A stretch of DNA of 64,000 bases from contig JYIP02000004.1 of NCBI GenBank assembly GCA_001051155.2, forward strand, positions 1,055,576-1,119,575, written 5' to 3'. The notes below the pieces were generated by a model. It did no database searches and had not been told where the DNA came from. It saw nothing but the letters and a program-made list of their open reading frames with translations. Position numbers and translations under genes: made by a program. This document shows positions 1 to 12,215 of the stretch, piece after piece; position 1 is the first letter of the stretch, and every line of letters begins with the position of its first letter. The stretch comes from Chrysoporthe austroafricana (lineage: Eukaryota > Ascomycota > Sordariomycetes > Diaporthales > Cryphonectriaceae).

Positions 1-1352
1 TATGTCCAGGGGATTGATTAGCTCCTGTTCGGCGTTGGCTTTTGGGGGGGGGGGGATTCAAGGTTGAGGGTAGAAAACAGAAGTTTGAGTTAGTCACGGC
101 GAGTAAGAATGAAGGAGCTCCTCGTTCTGGATGACCTATTCAGGCCTTATAATGATACTGAGGCCAAGTCTTCTATTTCCTTTCGATGCCAACCATTGCT
201 GTTGATCAATATCAGCCAAGACCCGTGTCCGAAGTGGTGGACCCCAGAAACCTATTTCAGTAGCAAGTTAGAAAGGATACGCGACAGATGAGCTCCTCTT
301 CCGTTTGACAATGTGGGTATCCGCTCTTCAGTTGCCTGACGCGGTGCGTATCACCCAATCTCTTCACACCGATTCTTTTTCGAAGAGGTGCCGGCCAAGA
401 GATTCTGGGTAAATTCCTTTCGCCAAGATCAACAGCCACAGCGAAGCGGAAATGCTGTTAAATCAACAATCCGGGACCGTCCCGCGACAACTGGCGAGCG
501 CCAAGACGAACCTCATCTGCTGCCGTGACATGAGTATAGCGGTTCGTAGATGGGACAGGACAAGCCTTCTCTAATCTCCTAGTTGCAGCTGAGTTGTGCT
601 TTGAGTCTTGGCCGAATCTGCCAAGCGCGGTTGCGCCTCATTGGTGGGGAAAGGGGTTATACGACCGACGTCGTTAGCAGCAAAGTTCATCAGAGTCCGC
701 ATCTGGGCAGCGTTGATAGTTCCTGAGGCGTTGACGATCTTGATTTAGAACGCTCCACTTGCCACAAGCAAGTGAATCAATCACTTGCACACTATGGCTG
801 GGCCAGCGTGTCGGCGACTGTGGAAGCTCTCTTACAAGCACTGATGTCGTGATAACGCCCGGATCTCATTCTAACAGAGGTGCAGGGCTGCTTGGCAGCA
901 TTTCGGGTGGCCATGTTTTTGCATGGTCCCGACTGGACCCCCACGGCCTGCGGGATACGACGCTGAGGCTAATAATGACCAGCATGAAACGTCCAAGAAA
1001 TAGAACAGGCCAAGGAATCGGAGGACGGGTAGCGGCGCCGACTCCTTGCTCTCAAACCTTAATTCCTATCAGTCCACAGACGGAGGCGCTGCAACTCGTG
1101 AAGCCAACCGGAAGACAAGCCCGTGAGGCTCTCGCCCTCCATGGCTTTTCGGGAATTCCTAGTTCGACCGACATATGTAGCGACGATATCTTGCCTAGTG
1201 TCCACGTCACGTCCTTGGCGCCAGCGTCAGCGTCCCACCCGGTAGTGATCATAGCTTTCTTGGCTCTATCTCTTCCGGTCCAAAAGGAGAAGCGATATAG
1301 AAATGCACAACATAACGCACAAAAAGCCGTGAATTGTGGCTATTTAAAGCCG
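1..1352. other. Intergenic, no recognised gene
   Basis: No protein family is recognisable on either strand. A run of about ten G lies near position 45. A 205-codon open frame on the plus strand (759-1376) has no recognisable domain and no start context. A short minus-strand frame (about 1252 to 1052) is followed by a hydrophobic stretch near 1020-960 in another frame, which might be a decayed or multi-exon membrane peptide, but this is too weak to call. Confidence 0.5.
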
Positions 1353-2869
1353 TCAACCCCGACGGAGAGGCTCTGAGCACTCTTCAGCCATCATCAGCCG
1401 TCGAAGCAGCAACACTTCATGTTTGGTAACGAAGACATCTGGGTTGGGCGTGACCGGATTTGGATCCGAAGCAGCCATAGTGCCATCCAACTGATCGACC
1501 AGGTCTCGGACCTTGGCACTCTCCCATTTGCCCTCACTCGTTGTCCAGAAGACGCGCTTGATACCTGCCGAGTGCATGTACGAAACACACCGATAGCATG
1601 GGCGGGACTCGGCTACAACGCGACTGTCCTCGATGTCTTCGGGTTCATGGGGCGGTTCAATTGAAACTGGCATCTTGCACGTGAGCTCGTCATGGAGAGA
1701 CCCGGATGATGCAGACAGTTCAGACGAGATGCTGGAAGACTCTGAGACGTCGGCCCCACTGGGATCCTCCTCTAGACGCCTTGAGCTACGAGGCTTCTTC
1801 TTGGGATGCTGGCAAGAGCCCTGCTTGGCGAGCCTCACGACGTATAGGTCTGCCCCTATAAGCTTGGGATGCTTCATGCGGTCCTTGACTCCCGCAGAGG
1901 GCGTCGCAGTCCGCCCCTTCGGCACAAGGAGATGCTTGTTTCGCGCCTGCCTCTCTGTCAGCAAGTTGCTGGAGGCCTGGAATACAGGATAGAGGGCAGT
2001 TCACCTTGCGCTGGCCAAATTTGTCCGTGTGATAGCTCGAGTCCAAGTCTGTCGTGTCCGGGGGTGTGCCAGCAGCACTAGTCTTCGTCTGCTCGCCAGT
2101 ACAAGCCAGTTTGATCTCCTGAGACCTTTTATGCGACTTGTACTGCTTGTGCTGCTTGGACTTGTGCGCATGTTGCTGTGTCCTGTAGTTGTGCTCCTTT
2201 TCCACGTCCTCCTCTTCTTTCTGATAGTGATGGCCCTGATGATAATGATGATAGCCATCCTTCGGCTTCATATTCTGGTGTGAGGCTGCCGTAGTGAGTT
2301 GCAGAGGGTTCAAAGCACCACTCGCCAGCCTGAGCGTCGCCGGCACGTTGTTGTTGCTGCTGGGCCTCCATGCCGCGGGCAGTCTCGAGGCAGACGGCGC
2401 GGACGTAGGCAGCGAGGGTCTGGCTGCGTAAGGCACGCTTCCGTTTAGAATCACCCGATAGTTTGAAGCAAGATTTAAGGTGCGACATGGTACTGGCGGC
2501 CAGGGTAGAGCATGAGGCGAGGGCAGAGTTGATGGCCATCATCTCCGAATGCATGGACAAGTGGGCGTTGGCGTTGTGGCCGCGGCCGCCGCAGTTTCCG
2601 GAGACAGCCTCGACGGCTTTGAACTTAGAATTAGTGCCCGGCTGCTTCTTGTCAGGCTTCAGCTTGATACCATCGTCGGCGAAAGAGAAGGCGGCCTTGG
2701 GCAGGGCGCCGGTCTTCAGGACGCTGCCGCCGTCGTAACCAGGGCGGTAGTCGTTGAAGCCCTGGCCCACAACCTTGCCGCCCTTGACGACGACACAGCC
2801 ATGGCGGTAGTGGAGCGGCGAGAGATGCGCCTGCTCGATACAAAGGTTGAGGTACGAATCGGACTTCAT
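1353..2869 (-). CDS. Zinc-dependent cytidine/dCMP deaminase-like protein
   Basis: Deaminase-fold protein expected to remove an amino group from a (deoxy)cytidine or adenosine-type substrate; the substrate cannot be told from sequence. The N-terminus (ATG at 2869, MKSDSYLNL) has the usual start of the fold. The zinc/proton-shuttle motif HSEMMAI lies near 2545 and the second zinc motif PCYRC near 1595. Between them lies an unusually long insert rich in Gln, His and Lys (YHHYHQGHHYQ and KSKQHKQYKSHK stretches). A GT-AG intron is predicted at 1947-2004 (58 nt, phase 0, joining GQRK to ARNKHLL). One more frame change between about 2300 and 2130, inside the insert, is unresolved: a second small intron or an indel. 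The start at 2911 seen by permissive ORF calling is GTG, so 2869 is preferred. The next gene upstream, 0.6 kb away, is on the same strand. Confidence 0.75.
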
Positions 2870-3495
2870 TGTTGCCTGTAGGAAATTTCTCGAGGTGGCT
2901 GGTTGGTTCACTGATTGATGGAGTCAACAACGTTATTTCGCGCGTGCTTTAGGAGCGTCGTGCAAGTTTTGAGAGTGCTGATGTGCAAGCCAAGAGGTTG
3001 TGCCTGGGCTTGTATTTGTCGTTCTGAAAGCGTTGGTGTTGTTTGAGGAGCAGATGACTCTGAGAAAGTTCCAAGAGACGTCGGCGAGGCAGGCGAGGTC
3101 AAGTATGACTGCTCGAATCACCGGTGACTGTACGGAAACCCCCACCCTCACTATCCTGGCAGGTACTATGTTACATATCGTGGGTTCCCTGACCTCAGGC
3201 TACCCCGGCATCAACGGTCACCGGCAAACTAACCAGCTACTAGATTCTAAGAATACTGAATATGTAACGTCCGGCATAGATTTCAGATGGCCAAGTTCAG
3301 TCAAAAAAAGAAAAAGAAAAAGTTGAACCTCTTGTCCTTGAATTTTCTTCATCTTGGTGAGAACAGCTTCTTCTTAAGCACCCAAATCAATGCTAGCAAC
3401 GAAAGCTCATCTTGGGGGTTAGAACGCTCCTCAATTGTTCCAGGTTCAAACCAACGTTTGGGTCTTGTCAATTGTTCATCTTATGCTACATTTGA
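2870..3495. other. Intergenic between two minus-strand genes
   Basis: Promoter side of the deaminase gene and 3' side of the membrane protein gene. It holds an A-rich tract (about 3303-3322) and nothing that looks coding. Confidence 0.5.
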
Positions 3496-6008
3496 TCACT
3501 GTCCGACTGGGAAAGCATTCGGAATTTGTGGAGAGATCGATGAAGACGTGGAAGAAACTGCAGAAACAACGGAGACCCTGCGAGGAGCGACAACTTCGTC
3601 TTGGCTCAACACGGTATCTTCGGGACCCAAATGCGTGTCCGAACTCGATGCAGTTGGAGCAGCAGCTTCTTCTGCATCATCCAATGGCTCAGAAATATCC
3701 ATGCTCCGGCCTACATGAGACGACTGCGCAGACTGAACATTTTCCTTCACCTCTACTAATGTCATATTATCAATCAATAAGGAATCGGACGATGGCATGT
3801 CCAGACCGCGCGCGCACAATTTGAGATGCTCTGAATCCGTCAAGTCCAAACTCCGAAGATTTAATTTCTTGTCTTTCGTAACCGGGATCTGTTCCATGCA
3901 TCCGGTCCAGTCATCACCATCATCGTGCGCAAGGCGCAGAAGTTGCAGAATGCTGTGCGTATTCCATTCGGCGAAGCTGTATTGGCGGTAGCCGCGGCGC
4001 CGGTATAGACATCCCAAAATCGGTTCCAGAGAGAAGGAGAGTGCGATGAGGACGATACCGAAGATATAGATGAACAGGACTCCGAAGAAGCTGAAGGAGG
4101 AATATCTCGTCGTGCGAATCTTTTGATTACGGCACATCGCCTTTGCAGCTGAGTTTGTGGGCCTATCGGATACCAGCTCGGGCTCAAAGGCAGCGGACCC
4201 GGATGCGGTCTCCACTATCGCCTGTTGCAGGAATGCTAGAGAGATGGCGAACCAGTTGGTTACTTCGAGCTGCCACTGGTTGTCGGGTAGTGTTTCTTGG
4301 TAGCCGTCGTCCACACTCTGCGCAGCGAGGAGGGCATCGACTTGAGCCGCTTCCAACATGCCCTGCAACATGTTGGTGAGGAGATTCAAAGAGCTGGCGA
4401 ACCATGAGAACCGATTGGCTGCATCGGTGTTGGCAAAAACCTCGGAAGCACCCGAAACGGCGTCGTCATAACTGGCTAGAGGTCCACAGTTGTTGGGATG
4501 CGCGTTGCAGAACTGCCACTGGCTGGCGCAGCCCAGTGGGGAGGCTGCATTGTCCTGGCGGAAGACTTCTTCTGAGCCGCTCTTCCCCTGGGTGCTGATG
4601 TTGGTGAAGGCAACCGTGGCTTGATACCAAGGGTCATAAATAGGGGCGCCAGCGAAGACGCCGTAGCCGGAGAGGAAGACGATCGTGAGGTCTGCGTCAG
4701 TCCTGGCGAGATGGTCGATGGGCATGAAACTGCTGCCCGCGTCGAGGGCGGGAGTTCCATTCTGTGTTCCCGAGAAGACCCCTCTGTGGCTCGAGTCAGC
4801 CACAACCCGAAGGTGAGAGTACAAGGGCCGGATACTGTCCATGTCCCGGATGCTTCTTTGCGAAAGAGTGCAGGACGGACTCACCTTATCTGATACATTT
4901 CCTCGGCCAGTTGGTCATCATTCATGGTCTTATACTGCCATTCCAGATCGTATACCTCGTACGTATAGTTGATTGGATCACCGACGGAGCTGGGTACCAG
5001 CAGAGGTCCGTAGTTATAGGCAGTGAAGTTGCCGTCAGAGAGAGTGAAGCCCTCAGTCACAAGCGGTGCGCACTCCAGAACAGAACGCATGAGAATCCTT
5101 TGGTCAGGAGGTGCATTTATGCCAAAGTGTTCGTGGCTGTTGAGCAACCCCGTGTCCAAAACAATGTTGGCTGAGGCATTCCTACATATGGAATCCTCAA
5201 AAGGGCAGGCGGCCGTAGTATTGACGTAGGCTGGTAGTGTTTGCGAGACGAAGTAATTGCAATCGGATAGGCCTGAGCTGTTAGATGAGTAACACTGTTG
5301 GACATAGTTGACAGAATCGGCGATCCATTTTGATATCAGCGTGTCGTAGGCCATCGAATCTTCAAGCGTAGTGACGTTCTGGCTGGCCACGACGCAATTG
5401 GTCCCGTCGAGGAGAACATCACTACCGACGTCATTGTCCCCAATTTCGATTTGTGAAGAGAAACCACCTGCTAAAGTAAAACCCACAGTGCAGATGATAG
5501 ACAGGGCCAACACGGGTGCCAGTCGACGTAGGGATCGCACAGCCGAGCCATGCCATGCCCAAGACAAGTGGACGAAAGAGAGCTGCCGTGAGACGTATGA
5601 AACGTTATCAGTCACCCGTCTTACTAGATGATCGTCTTTTTTTCTGATTTTTTTCTTGAATTGGGGGGGGGGGGTTCTGTTTCTTTGCTTGCTTACCATG
5701 GCATCGTCCGCAGAGGACGTGTTACGTAACAGCACCTGGCGTTGGTGGTGAAGGGCGTCACGACGTTCCGGGGTCGAGTAGTAATGGTGAAGGAATAAGC
5801 TTGCCATGCTCCAGATTCTAGCACCCACAAATACAACAAAAGAAGCCGTGAATGCAGTGAGAAGATTTCCGTCGCTACGATTTAAGGTCAGCGTCCGCCC
5901 CAGCACGCTCCCATGCGACCAGTCAGTCCAGAGGCCAAGATAGACCTGATTCTGGATAGGAAAGCCTTCATTGGCCCCTGCCCAGGCTGGAGTCGTTAGC
6001 TGATCCAT
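3496..6008 (-). CDS. Fungal-specific multi-TM glycoprotein, unknown function
   Basis: Predicted membrane protein of about 820 aa in two exons, 6008-4885 and 4834-3496. The intron at 4835-4884 (50 nt, GTGAGT...CAG) joins EEMYQI to IRPLYSHLR in phase 2. The N-terminus (MDQLTTPAWAGANEGFPIQN, WTDWSHGSVLGRTLTL) is one I associate with a widespread uncharacterised fungal family. Hydrophobic segments are near residues 50-75 (LLTAFTASFVVFVGARIW), near 165-185 (VLALSIICTVGFTLAGG), and a strong one in the second exon (FFGVLFIYIFGIVLIALSF). Between the second and third TM lies a long Cys- and N-glycosylation-rich domain, probably outside the cell or in a lumen, and a Ser-rich acidic tail follows the last TM. 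A stretch near 5640-5690 with a run of 12 G (reads PPP and KKKIRKK) may be an in-frame intron beginning GTAAGC; the frame stays open either way. Function unknown. Confidence 0.8.
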
Positions 6009-8413
6009 TATTTGTGATTAGTTGCGGAAAATGTGTCCTGAAGCTTTCGGCTAGTCGGAAGATGGAAAGAAGAGTATAGAAAAGTCGATCTCACAAGTTC
6101 AAAGACGGAGGGACCGGCAGGTATGCATCATTTAATGTAGAAATAAAACTTAACCTACGCTTATGATCGACCGTTCAAAGTTATGCCTCTTAAAATCCGC
6201 AGCCTGATCCAATACATTTTTAGCAGCTATATTGCAACCATAGGGTTGTATTTTAGTGTTCAGCTATTAAGTGAAGTGCATTTAGTCCTCGCTGCAAAGC
6301 GTCGGCCGAATGCCTGCTTCAGGAGAAGTTCTGCCTGTTGCACAACACTCGAAGGGTTATTTACCGAGTTCAGGCTAATGGGACAAGCAATGGATCTAGC
6401 AGACTATATTGATTGGACATTTGCTAAAGCTTGTCGAAATTTAGTGGTCAGCATCGTCTGCAGCTGTAGCGATTACGACATGGGGGCTGGGGGCAATGTG
6501 GAAAGCGGTTTACGCAAGTCAAGTCATATCAAGTCCTACCCCTCCATTTGACCTTTCTCATGTAAGTTTGACTCAATTGTGTTTAGCGCGCATCGGAGAC
6601 CAACCATTCTTAAGAAGAATAAATATATGTTATGGAAGCGGTTTGCTTGCTTCTATAAACAACGAGGAGAAGTTTGTAATCCTAAAAGAGTGAATCGATA
6701 TTATGCTACAATCATTGTACGGAGGACGAGATTACCGTCCTGGGCGTCCAGAAATTGCCGTATCTAAGCGCCTGCTTGCAAGAGAGGCTATGACGCCACC
6801 CGAGGGCGCTGTATCGTTCGGTGACTTTATTCCGGGGGGTAAGATGGCGACTTGTATAATGTAGGATACAAAAGTACAGCTCAAGGAGTCGCTGACGCGT
6901 GTTCGCACGCACAGACTTTCCACAACATCTAGCACTAGTCCTATATAATTGATTGGCATGTAATGAGTTCTCCTTCTCCTATGATCCATTTTCTTCGCTG
7001 CAAATCTCTGACATGATATATTCCTTAACAGTCTCGCCGCTGAGATGCGGCTCCTTTTTTCTAGACTTGTTTGGAACTTCGATCTCGAGCTAGCAGAAGA
7101 CTCTCTAGATTAAATCAATAGAGTGAAGGTGTACATTCTGTACTAAAAGCCCCTGTTGAACGTGTGATCCATGCCAAGCGAGTTTGAATGAGGGTGAGGT
7201 GCTTTCAAAAATGGACATGGCGCGGGAAGTACTACAATGCCGTAGTCTAATTAGTACAAGGCATACCAAGTTGGCCGAAATAATCTTTTAAAGATTAAAA
7301 AAAAAGATTTACATAATCAGAGTAGAATCTGTCCTGGAGCGAGATCAAGAGATATAGTAGGAAAAACCACTACAGACAGCTATATAGGCCATACGTGCAT
7401 TCCCAGCTAATGAAGTAGTTGCTCCTTTTAGTTGTCTCGCACAGATATTGCATAACGATACGAAGTAAACATGCAGAACAATCTGTGCTGCTTTCGTATT
7501 TCTCGAACGTATTATTCCGCGAAAACCAATTCAACGTTTTGAAAATGAAACCTTATTCCCGAAGCTTTACTTATTTATCAAATAAATTGTAGATATCATA
7601 ATCAAGAGGCATGCGCATATTCACAAACTGGATAGGCTAATGAAGTTAGATGATTACACGAGCCAAGGTAATTAATTATTCTAAGCATAACAAATTCTGT
7701 TTAATGTACTTCGGATAAGGCTCTGCTGCCCTCGAGTACGCAATTAGCCCTCTAACTATATGTTCTATATTCATTTCAAAAACCAGGACCTTAGCCACGG
7801 AGTATACTACGGTAGTCTACCAGCAGCATCAATGGCACGGAAGAGCCACTTGCAATTGAATAATATGTCTTATCCTTACTCATCTCAGCACGAATAGCTT
7901 TGTCACCATTGTGAGCCGTAGAACTTTTCTATGAGGGGATTTAGATCCGTCAAGGTTTTTCTATATGCAACTCAGAGCTAGAAAGGGGTTATTTGCTGAT
8001 GTCTTAGACATATCGCTTCTCAAGACTTTATCTAGTTAGATTAGCCCCGTATACTATAAGATTTTGCAGACAGGATCCTGGGCCAAGATGTAACATGTCG
8101 ATCAACATAACGATAATATTACATGAATGGAAAATAGAGTTTATAATCATTGGACAGCAGTCGTCGATTGGAGGGAGAAGTAACGACTCGGGTTACATAT
8201 GATGTCAGCAATGGAGTCGTGTCTGTAAAAGCATTACGGAAAAACGGTGTCAGACGGAAGGCCTCGTTTCGCCAAATTGAACTGTTGAACAATATTTCGA
8301 GCGAATATAAAATGCCGGGATTCCTTACCTCTAGTCAACCCTCCAAACTAGATACCCTACAGTCACCTTAGAACCTTGCTACAATCACTTCAGAATTTTG
8401 TTTGACATCAACT
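6009..8413. other. AT-rich gene-poor stretch
   Basis: About 2.4 kb, visibly more AT-rich than the flanks from about 7200 on, with frequent stops in all frames. I recognise no gene or transposon domain. It is the upstream region of the small secreted protein gene at 8414. Confidence 0.5.
8306..8311 (+). promoter_or_regulatory. Candidate TATA box of the small secreted protein gene
   Basis: TATAAA about 100 nt before the ATG at 8414, on the same strand. The spacing is reasonable for a highly expressed small fungal gene. Position and motif only. Confidence 0.35.
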
Positions 8414-8772
8414 ATGAAGCTTATCACAGCCTCCATTCTTGTACTCGCCGCGGTCGCCGCAGCCAGGAATTGCAAAGAAGGATTGAACTATTGCGGACGA
8501 ACTCTTCTTGACATTGGTATGTTGTATATACTCATTCATTTACTAGGGACCAGCTCTCGGTAATTAGTTAGAACTAATTTCGGCAATCCACAGGGAATTA
8601 CCAACCGCAGATTGATCAAGCGTTGGCTGACGCAGGGGCTAAAGAGGTTGACGGAGGGCGAGACGACCTCTTCTCTTGCAAAGGGGGAGATAACGGAGTC
8701 ATAAAATACCTCGAACACTGCAACTATGGGTGTAAGGATAATGGTGACAACATTAGTGATACTTGCAACTAG
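8414..8772 (+). CDS. Small secreted cysteine-rich protein, effector candidate
   Basis: Two exons, 8414-8516 and 8594-8772, around a 77-nt intron (8517-8593) with donor GTATGT and acceptor CACAG; phase 1. The product is 93 aa. Residues 1-17 (MKLITASILVLAAVAAA) are a clear signal peptide. The mature part starts RNCKEGLNYCGRTLLDIG and has six cysteines, at residues 20, 27, 63, 77, 81 and 92, an even number that could form three disulfides. The C...YCG..L..IG beginning resembles small secreted proteins common in plant-associated ascomycetes; I cannot name a function. It sits alone in an AT-rich stretch, with no coding neighbour within 2.4 kb upstream. No single reading frame covers it, which is why ORF calling misses it. 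Confidence 0.8.
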
Positions 8773-9112
8773 GTGAATTGGCTCACGCCTATCTTGGGCC
8801 TTACAAATTGACCGTGAACAAAGAAGAGGAGAGGGGAGAGATGGATATCAAAACATAACAAGTTTGACTATGATTATTGTAACATTCGATCACAATGATC
8901 CCAATCACTTAGTCACTTTTAACTGATTTGAATAGCTCTGGAATAGAAGATACATTACTAGGAAATAGAGATGGGGTGATATGAGTGGAAATTCTCCGGC
9001 AGGCCAACTCTGCAATAACATTCACTTACTATCTTCGCTCCAGAAACACATCTCGTGATGACCACCCCACACAACGTAAGATGCCAATGCGTCTCTCGCG
9101 AGACCTATTGCC
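8773..9112. other. Short convergent intergenic region
   Basis: 3' sides of the small secreted protein gene (plus) and the aldo-keto reductase gene (minus). Nothing else seen. Confidence 0.5.
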
Positions 9113-10360
9113 CTAGCTGAATCTCAGCGGCTCTAGCTTCGGCTTGTTCTTCACCACACTCTCGATCCTGTCCATGACCTCTGCGGTCAACTTGGGTTTT
9201 ATCTCGAGTGCCAGCAGATTTTCTCGGATCTGCTCAGGCCGAGATGCGCCAAGGATCATTGCAGAGACCTGTGGATTCATCAAGATCCAGGCCAGGGAAA
9301 GCTGTGCCAGCGTACAGCCGAGCTCTTGAGCAATCGGCTTGAGACCTTCAACAACAGCGAGCCGGCCCTTCCACGTCTCGTCTCCAAAGGTCTTGGACAT
9401 ATGCTTTGCCACCATCCCGCTGCTCTCGGCCATCCTGCAGGGTTGTGATTATCACTCTCAACTTAAGATGCGCACTGAAATTCGAGAAGGCTTGAGATAC
9501 GTACCTGCTCCCAGCCGGCGGCTCTGGCACATCATTGTACTTTCCTGTCAGAATGCCCATCTTCAACGGCGCAAACGTCGTCAAACCGATTCCGTGCGTC
9601 GCATACAGCCACCGGAATTCGCGCTCCACCTTCTCCCGCTCGAGGAGGTTGTACTGCGGCTGCTCGGCCGCGGGCCCGATCAAGCCGAACCTGTCGGCTA
9701 CCCTCCAGGCATTCGAAATCTCACTAGCCGACCATTCCGACGTTGCCCAATAGAAAGCCTTGCCTGTATCTATGAGATGGTTGAATGCACGTACGATCTC
9801 GTCCATTGGTGTGTACCGGTCTGGCCGATGGGCGTACACGATGTCGACATACGGCAAGCCCAGACGCTCGAGCGAGCAGGCCATCCCCTCGATTATGTGC
9901 TTGCGGGACAGGCCGTTGTTGTTCAGTGGATTCTCGGGCCTGTTAGAGTTTGCCACGCCGTGTGAAAGCTGTAATACCAAGTCAGAGGACCGAAATAACA
10001 AAGAGCCGATTTTCGATAGGGAGATCACCTTCGTAGAAATGACCAGGTCGTTCTGCTTCCATCCGAAATGCCTTATAGCCTTGCCGAGGAGGATCTCTGC
10101 GTTGCCACCACCATACTCCTCAGCAGTATCGAAGAAGTTGATGCCGGCGTCATACGCGGTCTTCATGCACTGGAATGTCACTTCTATCGTTTAAAGCATC
10201 AGTGGAAGTTTCCTTCGCTGCCGGTTTCGAGCTGGGACACCTTACCTTCAGCAACATCTCCACCGTATGTTAGCCAGCTGCCCAGTCCCATCACAGAGAC
10301 CTTGATGCCTGTTCGGCCAAGAAATCGATACTCCATGGCCGGTTGAGATATTGATGCCAT
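9113..10360 (-). CDS. Aldo-keto reductase, voltage-gated K+ channel beta-subunit type
   Basis: NAD(P)H-dependent oxidoreductase of the AKR superfamily, closest in pattern to the Kv-beta/AKR6 type; substrate unknown. Four exons: 10360-10246, 10183-10029, 9968-9505, 9434-9113, with GT-AG introns of 62, 60 and 70 nt; the exons sum to 351 aa in frame. The start MASISQPAMEYRFLGRTGIK is chosen; MEYRFLGRTG (10336) is an alternative. The catalytic tetrad is visible: Asp in INFFDTAEEYGG, Tyr in the same segment, Lys in DLVISTK and His in VDIVYAHRPD. The C-terminal cofactor region reads IPQ-type (MILGASRPEQIRENL). The length is normal for the family, with no break. Likely cytosolic, as no targeting signal is seen. 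Confidence 0.9.
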
Positions 10361-11215
10361 TGAATGTTCACCACAGCAGTGAGTTTCGAACAGCATATCG
10401 ACGTCTTTTGTCGTGACGGGACCCCTCATCCTTATTTATAACCCGTTTGAGTTGGTGATCGTTTCCAAATTTGTACCTCTTGCTGTGCCTCTCTTGCACA
10501 TTGAGGGTGGCTGACGTATCCCATAATACACAGCTTAGCTTCATCCTTGACAATCGCATGACATTGTAGTAATGACGAATTGTGGAGTATTGGAGAGGCT
10601 GGCTGACATACACCTGGAGGCTTCAGTAATAATTCATCCATCATTCTCTTCCTTTGAAGTGCTTTGGATGCCGAGCAACGCCTGCCTAATTTGCCAAGCA
10701 TCTTGAAGGTGACGTTGAGACGTTATGCGAACTCTAGAACGTATTGCTGTCATAAGCAGGCAGAAAGCCGGATCTGTCTCGTAAATGACCCTTCTTGGCT
10801 GTCAGTCAAAATGCCAGAGGGACGACCATGCCTTTGGGGGGCCCGCCGGTTTCGACAAGCTAGGAAACATATGGCTTGCGAAATATTTTCCAGTATTATT
10901 CCTAAGCTCAAGATTTAAGTTAGCATTGCTCGTTCACTCTCGGTGTGTTGTCTCCGGGGTATGATTGCGATTGGGTGATTGCAATAGAGCCTGACTTTGC
11001 AATCTCTTGAACAATAGGCTTTCAATTAGGTATAATGAATAGCAGTGATTCAAGGTTTGTATTGATTCACGAGCTTACGTTCCCCTTCTTTCACTGCCTC
11101 AAAGGCGCCGCCGTCGAAGTAGCCCGTTTCGCAAGCTGCATCGAAGATCGAATGCCACTCCCAACCTAGATTCGAGAAAGACCATCAAATCCGACCTCGT
11201 AAAGCAACCATCAAG
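10361..11215. other. Divergent intergenic region
   Basis: Lies between the minus-strand aldo-keto reductase and the plus-strand small Cys/Trp protein; it should hold both promoters. Open frames here are short and unrecognised. Confidence 0.45.
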
Positions 11216-11550
11216 ATGTGTCGTTGGGTAGACTTCATATTGGACTGCGGTGTAAGTAAAGCCTACGAAAAAGTGTGTCATGGCATTTGCGTGGCCACTT
11301 CCTTATGTGACCCTCCACCAACGACTCTCAACGGTACCAGGAGCGCTCCAGTACTGACTTCTGCCCTCTCTAGCACAAATTGACGCCCGTGGGCCCCTCA
11401 TTCGACGACAGAGGCTGTCTCAAGGCCGCGAACACCGGGAGACAATGCTGGCTATCGCCAGATTTCCCACCCCCCACGAGAGAAAAGTGGCCACAGGGTG
11501 GGAAGTGCTGGCGCTGCGAGAGAAAGGGCGAGGAGGGAAGGTCCCCATAA
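11216..11550 (+). CDS. Small Cys/Trp protein (70 aa), unknown function
   Basis: Two exons, 11216-11251 (36 nt) and 11374-11550, with a 122-nt intron (11252-11373). The intron has a textbook donor GTAAGT, a CTGAC branch-like site and the acceptor CCCTCTCTAG. Phase 0 splicing gives MCRWVDFILDCG followed by HKLTPVGPSFDDRGCLKAAN. The C-terminal half carries RQCWLSPDF and KCWRCERKGEE. There are six cysteines in 70 aa, including a CWRC pair, and no signal peptide, so a small metal-binding or redox-sensitive intracellular protein is possible, but I do not recognise the family. The support is splice signals plus a continuous frame; homologs would decide. Confidence 0.55.
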
Positions 11551-12215
11551 GCGGGAATACCGACCTCGACCTCGACCCGATAGAGCTTCACCAGACCAAC
11601 ACGTACTGAGGGTGTTCCAAAGCGACGAGACTGCTAGGACATCGGGACGGAAGCCAGGCAACCAAGTCCATGGCCGTGAACAGGGTGGATGGACTGGGCA
11701 TGAAGTGGGTTGGCGGGGAGGGCGAGAGACGTGGGTCCATGCTGCCCTTCTGATGCAGTCGGCTGAAGTTCTTGCTGCAATCTTGGGAATATGGCGGTGC
11801 TTGAACAAGGCCAACGAGGTGGCACCGTATCTAGCAGAAGGCAGGCTGAGGGAGAAGTCGCGTCTCATTACAGCTCCTTGTTAATTCCTTCAATCGCCGT
11901 CTCGTCGCGCGGCCCTTGGTGAACGTCCTAGGGCTCGATTTACTATAGACTCCTCACACATGTCTCTGTAGAGCTTTGCCGTCATAGTGGTGGTCATCGT
12001 GACGTGATATGGGTACCTTGAGACCTGTCGCCGCCGCACCTTCTCTTGGTAGACAGCGCCTGCGAAGACAGCCTAGTGGCCGTGAGCGTCGAGCTATCGA
12101 GCTCTCGGAAACCGTAGACTACACACGCAGCAACAGTATCGTCTATCGATGTCCTAAGCCCATAACCTTCTGCCAAAATTTGTACAGCTCTTTCCCAATG
12201 TTTTGACCAGCCTCA
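11551..12215. other. Intergenic, nothing recognised
   Basis: GC-rich 3' flanks of the small Cys/Trp gene (plus) and the BolA gene (minus). Several long overlapping open frames occur on both strands (11452-11884) because stops are rare here; none has a recognisable domain. Confidence 0.45.

Noticed and set aside
759..1376. 205-codon plus-strand frame
   Set aside because: No domain, no signal peptide and no splice-supported extension; composition is not clearly coding.
6183..6551. 122-codon plus frame with a hydrophobic start
   Set aside because: The rest is not protein-like and lies in an AT-rich stretch; the hydrophobic start alone is weak evidence.
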